A stretch of DNA of 64,000 nucleotides from Heterocephalus glaber (lineage: Eukaryota; Chordata; Mammalia; Rodentia; Bathyergidae): contig NW_004624730.1 of assembly GCF_000247695.1 (NCBI RefSeq), positions 32,236,333 to 32,300,332 of the forward strand. The letters are read 5' to 3'. The position numbers and the translations under genes are program-made. This document shows positions 1 through 12,618 of the stretch, one piece after another (the stretch's first letter is position 1; each line of letters starts with the position of its first letter). Below the pieces are notes generated by a model that worked only from the letters and a program-made list of their open reading frames with translations, did no database searches and had not been told where the DNA came from.

Positions 1-575
1 TTCCATCTCATTTCCCTTTGTGGTTGCTGTAGGTGATCTGGAAGTCTGGTTTTGAGACTTATTTACGTGTTTTCTCATTTCAACTGGGGGCGGGGGGACT
101 GCACGGATTACCTCCTCTGAGCTGGGAGAGGTGGGACAGGGGCTGGGAGCAGTGGTAGGGATAGTGACCCAAAAGCCTTTTCCTGTGGGCTGGGAGCAGC
201 AGGATGTATGGTGGCTGAGAAGCCCCTTCCTCTGGTCCAGGAGCAGTGGGATGACGGCTCAGAAGCCCCTACCTCTGGGCTTGGAGAAGCGGGAGGGATT
301 GTGGCCGGGAAGCCCCTTCCTCTGGACCAGGAGCCATGGGTTGGTGGTTCAGAAGCCCCTACCTCTGGGCCAGGAGCAGTGGGACTCAGTACCGTCGTCT
401 GGTGGTCTGGTGTCCTCTGCGTCTTTGTAGTGTGGAACCAGGTGGCTGTACCGAGGAGCGGGGGTGGGGATCCAGTGGATTGTTGCAGGGCGCGGGCTGA
501 TTCGCCGTGTTCTGTGTGACTCAGGACCTCGGTAGGGCGTGCACAGACCTGCCTGCCTGCAGTGGGCTGATTCAG
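1..575 (-). mobile_element. Young L1: 5' leader with repeated monomers plus start of ORF1 (continues past window edge)
   Basis: On the minus strand an ATG at 78-76 opens a frame running off the left edge. The sequence matches, with few differences, the start of the L1 ORF1 at 38930 (MRRHINKSQNQTSRSPTA there), so this is the N-terminus of an L1 ORF1 RNA-binding protein. Upstream of the ATG (79 to about 450) lie several roughly 47-bp units containing the reverse complement of a GGGGCTTC core, the same monomers seen before the second copy at 38.7 kb. A further CpG-richer stretch runs to about 575, where AT-rich flank begins. Tandem 5' monomers are a known design of some rodent L1 promoters, so promoter activity is an inference. 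The 3' part and target duplication lie outside the window. Confidence 0.85.
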
Positions 576-1224
576 CGTGTTCCTAATTAGTTTTATTTCA
601 TTTTGCTACTTCACTCTAATGTGAATGAGTTAAATCCTCTTATTACAATTGAGAATATCAGATTGGGTAAACATAAGATAAAAATAAAGAAATTTTCAAT
701 TGGATGATCTGAACACTTTTATTCAAAGAGAATAAATGACACATAGAAGGTTAAACAGATGTTAAATGTTAACAGAAAGAAACAGTAGCAATGGGCATCC
801 ATTATGGAGAAAGTTCCCAGTAATCAAGTGTACAAGAGGACCCAATCTGTGGATGATACCAGTGCTTGCTCAAAAATCACATTGCTTCTCATAAATAAAA
901 TAAAAGATTTGCATTGTGGGCTGGAGGTTACTCATGGCCTTGACAATAGGAGTTTCACTTCACCACAGTTAGTCTGGTTCACAACCCTGCAGAATGCCTG
1001 ACCTGCCAAGAGCAGCACCTGGTCCTGAGCCTCCACTGTGCTTCTGTTCCCCAGATGACCTTCCAACTGGCTAGCATAAGTTGATTGCGCTATATCTCTC
1101 CACTACGGCATAGAGAGAATAGCAATTTGGCTTCCTTGAAATAAATATTTACTCTATTTCCCTGGAAAAGCATATTTGCTCTTTCTGCTTATAATGTTCA
1201 TGCCATCAGTACCATCACAACCAG
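576..1224. other. Unassigned AT-rich stretch
   Basis: No gene, RNA gene or repeat that I can name. The short open frames here have no recognisable content. Confidence 0.5.
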
Positions 1225-2400
1225 CATTTGGAGCAGTCAATATATGACATATTACCCCTGGCAACTCCTAATCTAGTCTCCATTTCTATAATTTTATCTA
1301 AGATTGAATGTTAAATAAATGAATCATCTACCATGTGACTTTATACTGACTCCTTTCACTTAGCATAATTCCTTGGCAATCTATCCAAGTTATTGCATGT
1401 ATAAATAGCTTTTTTGGTTTTTATTGCTGAATAATATTCCATGGTCTGCTAGTTTGTTTACCCATGGGAAAAATATCTGGATAGCTTCCAGTTTAGAGTT
1501 TGGCATGTTCCCATAAAGATTTTTTAAATGTTTTCATTTCTCTGGGATAAGTATCCAAGTATAAAATCACTTTATCATATAGGAGTGGCATGCTTAGTTC
1601 TATAGAAAAATGCTAAATGGTTCTCCAGAATGACTATACTATTTTCATTCCACCAGAAATGTCTGTATGGTCTAGTTTTCTCTGTAGATTTTGGTACTAT
1701 CATTATTTTTTATTTAGCCATTCTAAAAGATGTTTAGTGATATCTCATTTTGATTTTAATTTATATTTCCCCAGGTGCTAGATGATGATGAGTACCTTTC
1801 CATGAGCCTATGTGTCATCTGCCAGTCCTCTTCAGTAAACTGTCTGCTCATATTCATTGTCCATTTTCTAATTGGTCTGTTGATTTTTCATCCTTTAATT
1901 AGTGAGTTTTGAGATTTATTTATATATTCTAGACACTTCTCTTTTTGGTGTCACATCTAAAAACTGGATACCCCAAAAGATGTTTTAATTAAAAAATCAT
2001 ATTTTCTGTTTAAATTTTTCCCAGGGTCCACTTTGAGTTAAAGTGCAAAGTTTAGATATTGCTCTGGATGCCCAATTTCTCAAGCACCATTTCTGAAAAA
2101 GACTATGCTCTTGCAGTGAGTTTCTTTTACACTCTTGTCAAAAACCAGCTGACCTTGCCAGTGAAGATCTATTTCTGTAGTCTCTATTTGGTTCTATTTA
2201 CCATTGTCTTATCCCCTTACCAATACCATACTGTTTTGATTACTACACCTACACAATTGTCCTTAATACTGAAGATAGTGGTCCTTTTCTCTTCATTCTT
2301 TGATTTTTTTTCCAAAATTGTGTTAGTCTTTCTTAGGCCTGTACTTTCCCATATAAGTTTTTCAATAGCTCAAAGGCTTTTAGAAGCATGTTACCACCCA
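1225..2400 (-). mobile_element. Old, decayed L1 3' region
   Basis: Read on the minus strand, this resembles the C-terminal ORF2 region of an old mammalian L1. On the plus strand one sees the usual reverse complements, such as 'gctgaataatattccatgg' near 1426, 'gtccattttctaattgg' near 1859 and 'tatattctagacacttc' near 1923. No long frame survives, so it is an ancient inactive fragment. Ends are approximate. Confidence 0.7.
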
Positions 2401-2990
2401 AGTATCCTGTACTTTTAATCAAAGGTTCACTGTCTTTCCACTTATCATGCAACAGCAGATGGCCTGATGACATGGTGGAATCACCCAGTGAAGAGTCAGT
2501 CACAGAGTCAGCTGGTTAATAATACCTTTGAGTGTGGTGTCCTTTCCTGAAGATGCAGTATGTGCTCTCAGTTAGCTACAGAATGTGGTGGTATTTCTCT
2601 CCTAGGCAAAAATTATGGATTTATAATGCAAGATTCATTACTATTGTATTTATTACTATTCTAATGAATCTTCCACAGAATTTGTGTCTAGTCCTTCGAG
2701 TTGGGTTCTGTTGATTTAGAAATGTTAGTTAACAGAGTGAAGCTTTCATGAGGAAACAATTACAGTTCCATGGAATTATATTTTTTCCCAAGAAGCAGAG
2801 AAATAGTTTCTTATATAAGCTGAACATTTTGTTCCTGAATCAAGAAGAAATTGAATTTGTGCTTCACAATGGTAGTGAAATCCAGTCCTAGAAACTAAGT
2901 GATTTCTAGAGAGCTTTTTAGTACTTCTGTACTCAGTAGCAAAAGTCAAGAGAAGACTATAGAAACAAAAAAACTACAATCTGAGTATTT
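2401..2990. other. Unassigned stretch between old L1 and ERVL-like provirus
   Basis: Nothing recognisable. Some of it may be decayed L1 that I cannot place. Confidence 0.4.
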
Positions 2991-3089
2991 GGGCTGGTGG
3001 GCTGAAGGGAGGCCCAGTTAGATGAGGTTCAGAAAGAAAAGAATATGTGTGGAGCAGATATTACAAAGCAGGAACCCAACTTTATTTTC
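2991..3089 (-). mobile_element. Partial LTR (R/U5-like end), 3' side of ERVL-like provirus
   Basis: This stretch is a direct repeat of 4547-4645; shared blocks include GGGCTGGTGGGCTGAAGGGA and TTACAAAGCAGGAACCCA. On the minus strand it starts at an AATAAA-containing segment that abuts pol-like sequence and runs to the LTR end. The U3 part expected before it is missing, so the pol-to-LTR junction is a deletion at an A-rich site. Confidence 0.6.
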
Positions 3090-4541
3090 CAAGTCCCATT
3101 AGGCTTCCGTACAGGCCAAGCAGGGGAATTGAAAGGTCTTTGTGCAGGGTGCATCTTTCCTGCTTCTTCCAACCTCAAAATAGACTGTCCTATTTCCACA
3201 TGACCCCCAGGCAGCCAGTACTGCTTCACATACAACTCGCATAGCCTGCAGGAGAGTCAAGTGTCCATACTGGGGATGTCCTTGGACAATAGTTTTTATC
3301 ACATAAATCTGCAAATGGAATTCTCCCTGTGTTGTGTCTAACCTGACACCAGTCAGTATGTCCACCCCAAGTGTGTATTCAGAAACTGGGGAAACATAAA
3401 CATCATAGGAACTTGGCCTGATGCCCAAAGTCACCTTGGCCTTCTGGACCATAGTATAGCCCCACACCTTCTATGTATGCAGTGGGTCCTGTGAAATGGT
3501 CTGGGTTGCCATAGATCAGTGTTGACTCAGCTCTGGTATCCAATGCCAGTACATGCTGCACATTTTTCATGGACAATAAATAGTTAATTCCACATATGGC
3601 CTCCAGTCTCCCAGGGTCCCTAACAACTGGGTACCTTGGACTGTCTCCTAATCTGGGTAAAAGGCTGCTAGCATCAACTCATCCTGCTTCACAGGGCTGT
3701 CTTTATCTTTGGGCCCATGGGCTGGTATTGCTGGTCAGAGTGCAACTGCTTCCTCCAAGATAGCAGCATGTCTAAGGGCTGCCCATCCAGCTTCTCTGTG
3801 TCTAAACCATGTGCTATCAGATTTGCCCAGATTTGGGGTTGATTTACCTTCAAGGGACCAAGCTTCTGCCCCTGTGCCAAATGTACCAGCTGGGCTGCTG
3901 GACAGGACCAGATCTTTCCTGTATGCTGTGAGCAATTCTTCATAGGGTTACTATAGCAGGCAGAAGTCATCTGCTGCATGCCCGTTTCACGCAGCACACC
4001 TACCAAGTCCAGATAGGTTGTCCATTTCATGACTTGCTCCAGCAGGTCACCTGGGTTTAGTCAAAGCATGCATGCAGGCTGCTGCCATCAGCCAATTTAT
4101 CAAAGTATGGTTACCCACTCCTCGGGCCAGCCTTTGTGCATCCTGCAAATTCAGTGCATGGAGGGGGTACCAGACTGTATTGGCTAACTGGGCCACTTCC
4201 CATAGGTTTACCTTTGTGTTGTCAGCCCCTTTATCCCAGAGCTGTAGCAACCATGCAGGCACTGTCTCACAGAGTAAAAGAGACTAAAAAATAACCAAGC
4301 CATTCTCCCCACTGATTCACAATTTGGGAGAGGAATTTGTGCCTCCAGTGTTTCCAAGGCCTGTAAAACATCTCTGGGTGTTAGGCAGACCAGCTCACAG
4401 TTCTTGGGAGAGTCCCAAGCTGCCAAGAAAGTGGATGCATTGCAGTAACTTCCTAGAGTTCCTCCCTGTTGTCTGGTGCTACTTCCACAGACATTGTGGT
4501 GGGGACACCCACCTGACCATCCTGAGTTCCACTATGCCAAG
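3090..4541 (-). pseudogene. Decayed ERVL-like gag-pro-pol fragment
   Basis: Three minus-strand reading segments lie in retroviral order. Upstream (4426 to about 3690) is a capsid/gag-like region with no diagnostic catalytic motif. At 3467-3240 is a protease-like region in which SPVSEYTLGVDIL is visible. In a different frame at 3235-3089 is the N-terminal edge of reverse transcriptase, where RPFNSPAWPVRKPNGTW is visible. The RT segment is cut immediately after this motif, so the polymerase active site, RNase H and integrase are absent. Frame changes and stops separate all segments, so no product can be made. Assignment to the ERVL (class III) group rests on general resemblance of the protease/RT boundary and is uncertain; it could be another ERV class. 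Confidence 0.75.
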
Positions 4542-4860
4542 TGTCAGGGCTGGTGGGCTGAAGGGAAGCCTGGTCAGGTGAGGTTCCCAAAGAAAAGAAC
4601 GCTCATGGAACAGACATTACAAAGCAGGAACCCAGCTTTATTTTTCAACAAAGCACACCAGTAGTTTTTATCAGCATACTAAGACACAGTAAGACAAAAC
4701 ATTCTGGGCAAACTTGCAGGCCATGTGTTGCATGTGTGGTTGTCTATGCTGGTTCATTATTATATAATGAAGCCCCATCATGCTCCTGTGGTAAACGATG
4801 GAATTTGTCCTCAGGTACTCTCAGACACCCTCAGATGCTCGGGCTTTGATATATCTCACA
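4542..4860 (-). mobile_element. LTR of the ERVL-like provirus (5' side)
   Basis: On the minus strand the LTR ends in CCCTGACA at 4542 next to the internal region, carries AATAAA at about 4643, and has a TATA-like ATTATATAATAA near 4765. Its last 99 bp are duplicated at 2991-3089, as expected for the two LTRs of one provirus. The outer boundary near 4860 is a guess, because no target duplication was found. Confidence 0.55.
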
Positions 4861-4904
4861 GTGGCCCTCCACACTGAGCTCCTTGAAGAATGAGAGTTTG
4901 GATT

Positions 4905-5135
4905 ATAAAGATCCATATCTGCTGTGTGTGGTGGCATGCCCTTGTAATCTTTGTTTTCTAGGAGGCTGAGGCAAGAGGATTCCAAGTTGAAGCCCAGTCT
5001 GGGCAACTTAGCAACTTACTGAAAGCCTGTCTCAAAATAAAACCTAAAGAAAAAGGGGTTGGGGAATGTATCTCAGGGTTGGATTCAACACCCAGTACTG
5101 GGGTAAAAAAGAAGAAAAGAAAAGGAAAAAGAATA
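4905..5135 (+). mobile_element. Degraded B1-ID composite SINE
   Basis: The left half is 7SL-like ('tggtggcatgcccttgtaat', 'ggaggctgaggcaagaggat'). The right half after an A-rich linker is ID-like ('ggggttggggaatgtatctc', ending 'cccagtactgg'), followed by an A-rich tail. This is the B1-dID organisation known from several non-murine rodents. Confidence 0.75.
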
Positions 5136-5700
5136 AAAACAGAGTTATGTCCGTCTGTGGGATATTGCAGGGCAATCAATCCTCCGATCTACCTAAAAAG
5201 GGGGATGACAATGGCTAAAGAAAGACAACAGAAACTTGTGTAATTTCATAGTACATGGGGGTGGGGGCTGGGAGGTTAGTGCCTCAGAATGGGCAAAGAC
5301 AAAGACACTCAGAGCTACCCACTATTTATTGGGTGCACATAATAATCAGAGGGATAATTGGGTGACTCAGAAGGCGGCAATAATCCTATGTTGATAAGGA
5401 TAGTGAGATGAGCAAAGCATTCTTACAGTAGTAGGTGGGAAGAGATAGAGGCTAATAAGGAATCTGTCCTTCCCTCACATGAAACCTTTATCTTTTTTTA
5501 TTACTACTCAGTTCTCAAAGAACAAAGATGTCTTCAGCTGATATAATCTTGCCCTTGAGCATCACAGTATCATGGGTCCATTGAGGCCTCAACTTGTGAC
5601 CAGAGGCAAAACAGAGTTATGGTTCCATATACCATAGCTTTTGGGCAAGAAGACATTGGGCTTTAGGCAGTTCTGATTATAATTTAATTATGAAATAATT
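5136..5700. other. Unassigned segment bounded by a 14-bp direct repeat
   Basis: AAAACAGAGTTATG occurs at 5137-5150 and again at 5608-5621. The sequence between may be an LTR or other repeat, but I cannot name it. It has no coding content. Confidence 0.3.
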
Positions 5701-7532
5701 TTCCACCAAAATTATGTAGAAAGGATTTCAACAGTGGAGCTAGCAAAAGGGAAAGAAAATATGAAATAGATACTATAAAAAAGTAATAACTGGCAACTAC
5801 AACCTGTACTCAAACATGAAAATGAAGATTGAAATACGTGGTATATATTGTTCTTGCTTTATTAGGATATTTGTATAATTTATGTTAACTAATCATTTCA
5901 TTTTCTTTCTTCTCAACTGTTTAATATGTGCAGTTGTGAATCTAATAATAGTTAAATTGCAGAATATTAAAGGGAGATTGTGGTTTTCCTGGAAAAGAAA
6001 GAAGCATTACTTTTAGATGAATACACTATTGTATAGGATTTTTCATTTTTCCTTTGTTTGGGAGATAATGGATTGATCATACACAAGGACAGGTGGAAAC
6101 ATGTTTCTGCTTCAAGCTGTAAGTTTAAGTATAATTGAAAAGTGCATGTGAACACTGAGTAGCAATCAAGACACTGACATTCACATCCTAAGGCTTCTCT
6201 TTTCTACAGAAATTCATTTGTTTCTTCACCTATCTATCCATCCATCCCAAGAGCTATTTTCTGATCTGCGAAAATGAAGTAAGTCGGGTGACTGAGATGA
6301 AGAGAAAGCCACCAAATCTCATCTTCTTTCCTGTCTACCAGCTGGATGAAGCCCTCAGGCTCATGACCTCTCCAGAGACCAAGTGCATCTACCTAAACCT
6401 TTCCCAGGACCTGAAATGCAGCCAATGGCTCAACTCTCTGCTTCCCAATTCTAGTGTTTGGAACTACAGCTCAGCATAAACCAGAGGAGCCCATGGGAGG
6501 ATAGGGCTGGACCATTCTGAGTGAAAGTTCTTAGGTTTGTAGTTGAATGAGGTCTGTAACAAACAGGATTTTCAGAAACTTCTTTCCATTTAGGGAAATA
6601 AGTTCAATGTGTTTATTAACTACCAGCAACACAGTCTCTGTTCTTTATCCACCTGCCCTTGGGGAGCACAGATTCCTGAACAACTAGAAAAAAAAGTGGC
6701 TGGTGCTATACAGAATTCAAAGTTGTGTGATAGGTCCAGTATTCTGTTTACTCCCTTCATTTTTGCTTACTATTTTACTTATTTGAGCACATGGATGGGA
6801 GCCTTTATCACCTCCAAGAAGTGCAAAATCAGAAACTAATGATTATAAAAGAAATTTATAAAATAAAAATGAAGAATCCAGAAAGGATTTAAAGTTTAGC
6901 TTTTCCTTCATCTTTCAAATAAGTGAAAGTCTTCTGAGATGGGAGGGGAAGAAAGTTGTAGTGGAAAGAGCTTGATGCTGGATGGGTGTGTGGACGTGGA
7001 TGTAGAGGACAAGGCTGTGTTATTTTTCCCTTCAGGTCTGAAGTAAGAAATAACAAGGTAATCTGTGGATCTGAGAGTGAATGGGAGAAATACTTTGCTT
7101 CCACCTTGTTTGTCTTGAAAGAGAAAATCTCAGAGAAATTTTCTTTTTTCTTAGTTGGTGCTAGAATAGATAGCACATGTGAGGACACAGGCGTGGGCAT
7201 CACTGCAGCTTAAGAGTCCCACACCCTCTGCATGACTGGCTAAGTAGTCACATGAAGGTTAAAGTGACGGAGATAAAATATTAATTACCCGAAAGTGGAA
7301 GCACTTGAAGTGTTTTGGCAGGACATTGAGGACTGTGAGTTGTCAGCCAGGTGGTGAATGCTACCTTGTGGTGGATCACAGGCAAGGGAAACTTAAGACC
7401 CAGAAATGAGCAGCCCTTCCACTTAATTTTCCACCATGGACTGCAGCTGAAACTCAGCCACGGGAAAAATCCTCTATGACTGAATTTCAAACTTAAAGGA
7501 CGAGAGGACTCTAACTTTAAATGGTTTCTTAC
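5701..7532. other. Unassigned AT-rich stretch
   Basis: No recognisable gene or repeat. The short frames at 6288-6479 and 6889-7203 show no domain, no splice context and no family I recognise. Confidence 0.5.
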
Positions 7533-7735
7533 AAGCTGAACATGATGGCTTACTCCTGTGGGAACATCCTGACTGCTGGTAAGTTCAAGTCCAGTATGGC
7601 AATTTAGCAACTTAGTAAAGTCAAACATTTAAAAAAGTTTGAGTTTTTTGTTTTTCTTTGTTTGTCTGTTTTTTAAGGATTAGGGATATAGATCAATGTG
7701 AAGGCCCTGAGCCCAATTAAGGAAAAAAGTTTACT
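7533..7735 (+). mobile_element. Highly degraded B1-ID composite SINE
   Basis: It shows 'gctgaacatgatggcttactcctgt', 'aagttcaagtccagtatggc', 'aatttagcaacttagtaaag' and then an ID-like 'ggattagggatatagatcaatg'. The order matches the composite at 4905-5135 but is more decayed. Confidence 0.55.
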
Positions 7736-8047
7736 TACAAGTGGCTACATTAATGCTTTTAATCAGCAAGGGGAGATAAGAACTCTAAATAGACACCAAG
7801 GCCCTATTCAGGAAAGAAAAAATCCACCATCAGTAAATATATGGTGTGATTATAATAATTGTTTCCTGCTCCAATTGTTCTGATGAAACTTTTCTTGTTA
7901 AATTTATTCTCAGAAATTGTTATATTTACTCTCAACAAATACAAAACTTTTCTCAGTACTGGTGGGATTAGAAGGGTGGTAGGTGTTGTTTCAATAGATT
8001 TTCTCAAAATGCAGGAATAATGTGCATTTGTAATGATAGAACTATTA
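7736..8047. other. Unassigned AT-rich stretch
   Basis: Nothing recognisable between the composite SINE and the ID element. Confidence 0.4.
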
Positions 8048-8193
8048 TAAAAAGGGTTTATACCGGCCAGGGATTTAGCTCAGTGGTTTTGCCGCCTGCT
8101 GTGCAAGCACAAGGACCCTAGTTCGATCCCTGGTACCAAAAAATAAAAAATAAAACTTAAAAAAAGTAAATAAATAAATAAAAAGGGTTTATA
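8048..8193 (+). mobile_element. ID-type SINE with perfect target-site duplication
   Basis: The body starts at about 8063 with an internal pol III A-box (TAGCTCAGTGG near 8076) and B-box GTTCGATCCC at 8121-8130, then GGTACC and an A-rich (TAAA)n tail. It is flanked by a perfect 15-bp duplication TAAAAAGGGTTTATA at 8048-8062 and 8179-8193. ID SINEs are tRNA-Ala/BC1-related and are moved by L1. This is not a tRNA gene. Confidence 0.95.
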
Positions 8194-11100
8194 ATTTAGT
8201 GATTGCTTTATGTATTTTGAAACATTTTATTCAACACTGATGTTTATTTCAGTATATATTATATATGTATATATAGTAGCATATATATGATAACTTGTTT
8301 TTTAGACAAAAATGTTTAGTGTTATAAATCACAGGTTCTTTTCCTTATAATTACTATTCTCAATATTATTGTTCTCTTGATCCTTATTTACATTTCAAGA
8401 GAGCATGACTGATTTGGAATTGCAAAGTATTTTTAAGTATTTTTTTACAAGAAACATATGGTGAATTTAACAAAACAGACAACTTTCCAAATGGTTTGTG
8501 GAGCAGAAGTTTCATTTCAGATGCTATTGCCATAGATAACTGAAAAGCCGTTGGTTTTATTCATCTCTTATTTTATTTTAAAATTATGTACATGTTTTGA
8601 TTTGTCATTTTTCCTTATTTCTTCACAGTAAGAACACCTTCTTAGAGGCTCTTGACCATAGTGTGCCAAAAGGGGTGCTGAATCCTTTATTATTTGCCTA
8701 TAAATTGTTAACTGAAAAACACTCTAGTGCAGAGAGCACCACACAGTGACTTCTGTGGGAAAGGAAAGTCTGTCTGGAAGTAACTTGTGGTTGTCAAAAA
8801 CCACATCTGTACCTGCCATGTGGATGCAGCCTGTCCTTCCAAAATTACAGTCTTTGAGACTATAATTTACTTTACTAGGGAAAATTTTTGCTTAACTTAC
8901 ATTAAAGCCTCATTTCATGACTGAAAGACAATTATAATAATGGAGGACATCTCATATCTGCTCTCCAGCCATTTCAGCGAATACTTGAGCACAGGCACCA
9001 TACCAGCTCTTGATCAATCTGCCCACAGATGAGGTTCTTTTCCATTTTTCAGCCATTTAGATACATAAATTGCACATAATACTCAGTTCAGAGGAAGAAT
9101 GCAAGCCATGTTAGAACCATTTTTAACCATAAAGGAAAGTTATTTAAAAAATGGTGGCTCATAAGAGAGAATAAATGGTCTTTATTAAAATGAAGGAAAT
9201 TGTATGTTTCTAAAAAATCTTAAAATAAATAATTCCAACAGTGCAGGAAGCAAAATCACCCCTTGGCAAATCTTGATAGATTATTTATGCTTTTGGGATG
9301 GAGTCATCCAAGCATAGGACCATTTTTGATTAATAATGAATGTAGATTTGGGATGATCATTGCACTGTATTGTGTTACAAAACCAGCACTAATCATTTGA
9401 AATAGAAGCAGCAAATGTGATAACTCTATAATCAGAACAGCTCGGCAAATGATAGCGCATCATAGGAAAGTATAATACAACTAGGATTTTATAAATTGGC
9501 TGTATACAATGGAACATAAAATACATCCAGCCTAGGTTCTGCTAAATGGTTTGGAGAAAATTTCAGTACCATTCTCTCAAGGAAGTGACCATATTGAATG
9601 GGTTTAAGGGGGACCAGGTACACAAGAGAGTAAGAGATGAGCTCAACAGAATAAGGGTAAGCACGTGTTGATATTTTTAACTTGTGTTGAACTTTATTCC
9701 TCTCCTCTGTGTTCTCCTGAAGAAAGCTGCTCTACATCATACATATTCGTAATCATGGCTATTATAAAGAGCATAATATATTGGCCTTGGTGTTTACGTT
9801 TGAGTGCATCCTCTGCTTACCACCGACATTTCATATGTAACAGGCAGTGTCATCTCTAGTATCTTCTGTTCTCTGTAGGTTCTTTGTGCTGAGTTATGTT
9901 TAATAGTCAGCGTTGGCACTCCTGACATTCTCTGTATGTACTGTCCATTATTTCTATAACTGTGACTGTGAATAAGGAGACATAGATGTGGGTCAAATGC
10001 AAAGGGTTGAGAGCACCTATCCTGGTATCCCTTACTCCAGGAGGCCAGTTGTACTAGGATGTGAAAAATAGTTTATATGTCCAAGTTAGTTTACATTAAG
10101 TGACCACAAGTTCTGTAGAGAAACTCAAGAATAAATAATACTGAGCTTTAGGAAAATACTGAATTTTCAGGACCCTTCTTTCTATTTTCTCTCAGAATGA
10201 GCATACAACTATTATAGACAGAGGCTGTTATTGTTATAGAGTGCATCGGAACTTAGGGTTTGTAAAAGATGTTTCAATGTACATGAGGCTAAACACCTAT
10301 TAACAATTTTAAAAATGTATTACTTACAGCTAATCTGGAGATAACACATGATCTTTCAAGGCTTTTGCATCCTCAAGCCCTCAGACTTAGAATAGATTTT
10401 GTCTTTAGCAATGTACACCTCAAGTCACGTGGAGACCTTGGAAAATGAGAAAGTTCTTGGCACAGACTAGGTGACATTGGAGATATCCACACAAGGAAGT
10501 TGAAGTAAAGTTGATGTGAATTTAAAAATATAATTCTTTTTTGAATTCCTAGAATAAGTTTATGAAGAAGTAATAGAAAGTAATGACAAAGGCTCAATCT
10601 AGGTCCCTGAATTCTTGGTGTCTGCCAAGCCTATCTTTTCTCTGTGTTGTCTTTCCATTCATGAGTGTGTGGATCTGTATATTCCTCCCTGACTCATGAA
10701 GTAGCTACATCTTCAGGAAAATGTGTACCAATTATTTGTTGCTCTCGCTGAACTTCTCTTCAAACACAATATCAGACAGTAGTGACAGTTTATGATGAAT
10801 AAACTTTTTGATGAATGCTTGGTAAGTGATGCAGTGACTTAGAAGAGTCTCATTTCTAATATTTTCTCCTGATTCATCTTTTTTTATAAATAGGATTTAA
10901 TGTATTGTTTTTGTATAAGAAGCATGTGTGGGGACAAAACTTTACTTTCATGCAAGTGTGGATGTGCTTGTGCATGAAAAGTACCTTGTATTTTCAGTGC
11001 CAGAATATTTAAGCATTATCTGCTTTTAATGGTACAAAGTTAAGGAGACTGATGCCACATACAAAAGTTAGAATAGGTTATTTAGGTAGTCATTTTTTAT

Positions 11101-11489
11101 TTACTTTAAGGTTCTAATCTCTCCATGTATAAATGCACTCCTATAATCCACTCTTTCAGAATTTGAATTACATCTATATTGAAAATACATGACACATATA
11201 CTATTTCAAATAGACAAGAGGACACAAATTTTTACTCAGCACTCTTAGTCCTTGGAATAAGGAAGTAAATAAAAGTTTTGTTTCTCTATCTATAAAATTA
11301 AATATATCCTCTGTTGTAGAATATGTGGGAAGTATAGAGAAAAACTGGTCTTACTACCAATTTTCAAATAAATTTTGACCTATTTTTTCCCTTCTTAGAA
11401 GATAATGCAGTGGGTTTAGATACATAAGACTTGCCTTGAGGCTCTTCACAAGTTACTTCTGGCATCCTGATGGGAATCAAGGGAAGGCT
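8194..11489. other. Long unassigned AT-rich stretch
   Basis: About 3.3 kb with no coding region, RNA gene or repeat that I can support. Short frames are scattered and show no homology I recognise. Confidence 0.5.
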
Positions 11490-11670
11490 GGCTAGGTTTT
11501 AATCCTGGTTCTGATAACTATTACAGAAGCTTCCTTGGGACAGTAATAACCTCTCTATGCTCCTATTTCCTTCACTGTAAAATGGAGATAATAATGTTTA
11601 CCTCCAAATTAACTGTGAAAGTAATCAAGCTAAAATTAGTAAATGATGGGGCTTGGCATTATTAACATTC
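11490..11670 (+). mobile_element. MIR SINE fragment
   Basis: MIR-like core: 'ttaatcctggttctgataac', 'taacctctctatgctcctat', 'cactgtaaaatggagataat'. It is ancient and has no detectable duplication. Confidence 0.75.
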
Positions 11671-12083
11671 ATTAATGTTAAGTATAGATATCACACCCAA
11701 AAATCTACCTGTATTCTGAACATTCTTCTTTTAGCCATCAATTTCAACACTGTTATCAATGAATCAATATAAGCCTTTAGAAATGGTGTCCACTTTTCCC
11801 CTGTATCACTTGTGAAGGAATGAGCATCTCAGTTTGACTACTTTCCTTAGTTGTATGGCTTTTCAAGCATTAAGAATATCACCTTGTTCTTAGTACTCTA
11901 GAGTATGGTCAACAGCCACTCCACCGTATCCGAAGTATCCATCCAGCTGGTCCCTCACCTGAAAAAATATTTTTCCTAGTTTGCAGATTTGCCCTTTCTC
12001 ATAGTTTGTCTTCTTCCATCCCATCAATGGTAAAATGCACTATTAGCAATTAGTATATAGTTCTATGTGTGGATACCCTATGA
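11671..12083. other. Unassigned stretch
   Basis: Nothing recognisable. Confidence 0.4.
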
Positions 12084-12174
12084 TTTTTTTTTTTTTTTTT
12101 GGTACCAGGGTTTGAACTTGGGACCTTGTGCTTGTGAGGCAGGCGGCGGAATCACTGAGCTAAATCCCCAGCCC
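12084..12174 (-). mobile_element. ID-type SINE
   Basis: A T17 tract at 12084-12100 is the reversed A-tail. It is followed by GGTACCAGGG, the B-box complement near 12108-12117 and the A-box complement CACTGAGCTAAAT. Full-length element in minus orientation. No clear target duplication was seen. Confidence 0.92.
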
Positions 12175-12618
12175 TGGGGTAATTGATTTTAAGTTTTTTC
12201 AAAAGGTAAAAAAAGATAATACAAAACTTTTGAAAAACATAATCATTACAACCGACTTCTAATCTCAAGGCATCGAAACTTAATGTGGTTACATTTTGTT
12301 GCAGAATGCCCAGAGACCTTCTAGGACCACTCAACAAATGTCTGAGAAGATCTGAACATTAAAAAATTAATAAGTGAGTTTCTATTCTCTTTTTTCCTTT
12401 CTGTACAGCTAAGGCACTATTCAGTTGACTAAATCTCTGATATCTCCTGCTCTTAGTGCTATCAGAGAGAACATTCTAAGAACTTTCCAGTAAATATCCC
12501 AGGCTTGAGACTGGCTTTATTTCTACAGTTTTCTTAATGCATGGATTGAATTTCAGGATTTTTTTTCTTTTGGAATATAAATCAGAAAAAAGTTTCTGAG
12601 CTATACAAAAGACATCTG
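12175..12618. other. Unassigned stretch
   Basis: Nothing recognisable. Confidence 0.4.

Noticed and set aside
131..519. 99- and 103-codon overlapping frames
   Set aside because: They are antisense to the repeated L1 leader; the repeated peptide (KPLPLG) merely mirrors the 47-bp monomers.
8063..8140. Possible tRNA gene (also at 12101, 17752, 17856, 58262)
   Set aside because: These have A and B boxes but are ID SINEs with A-tails and target duplications. The cloverleaf is incomplete.
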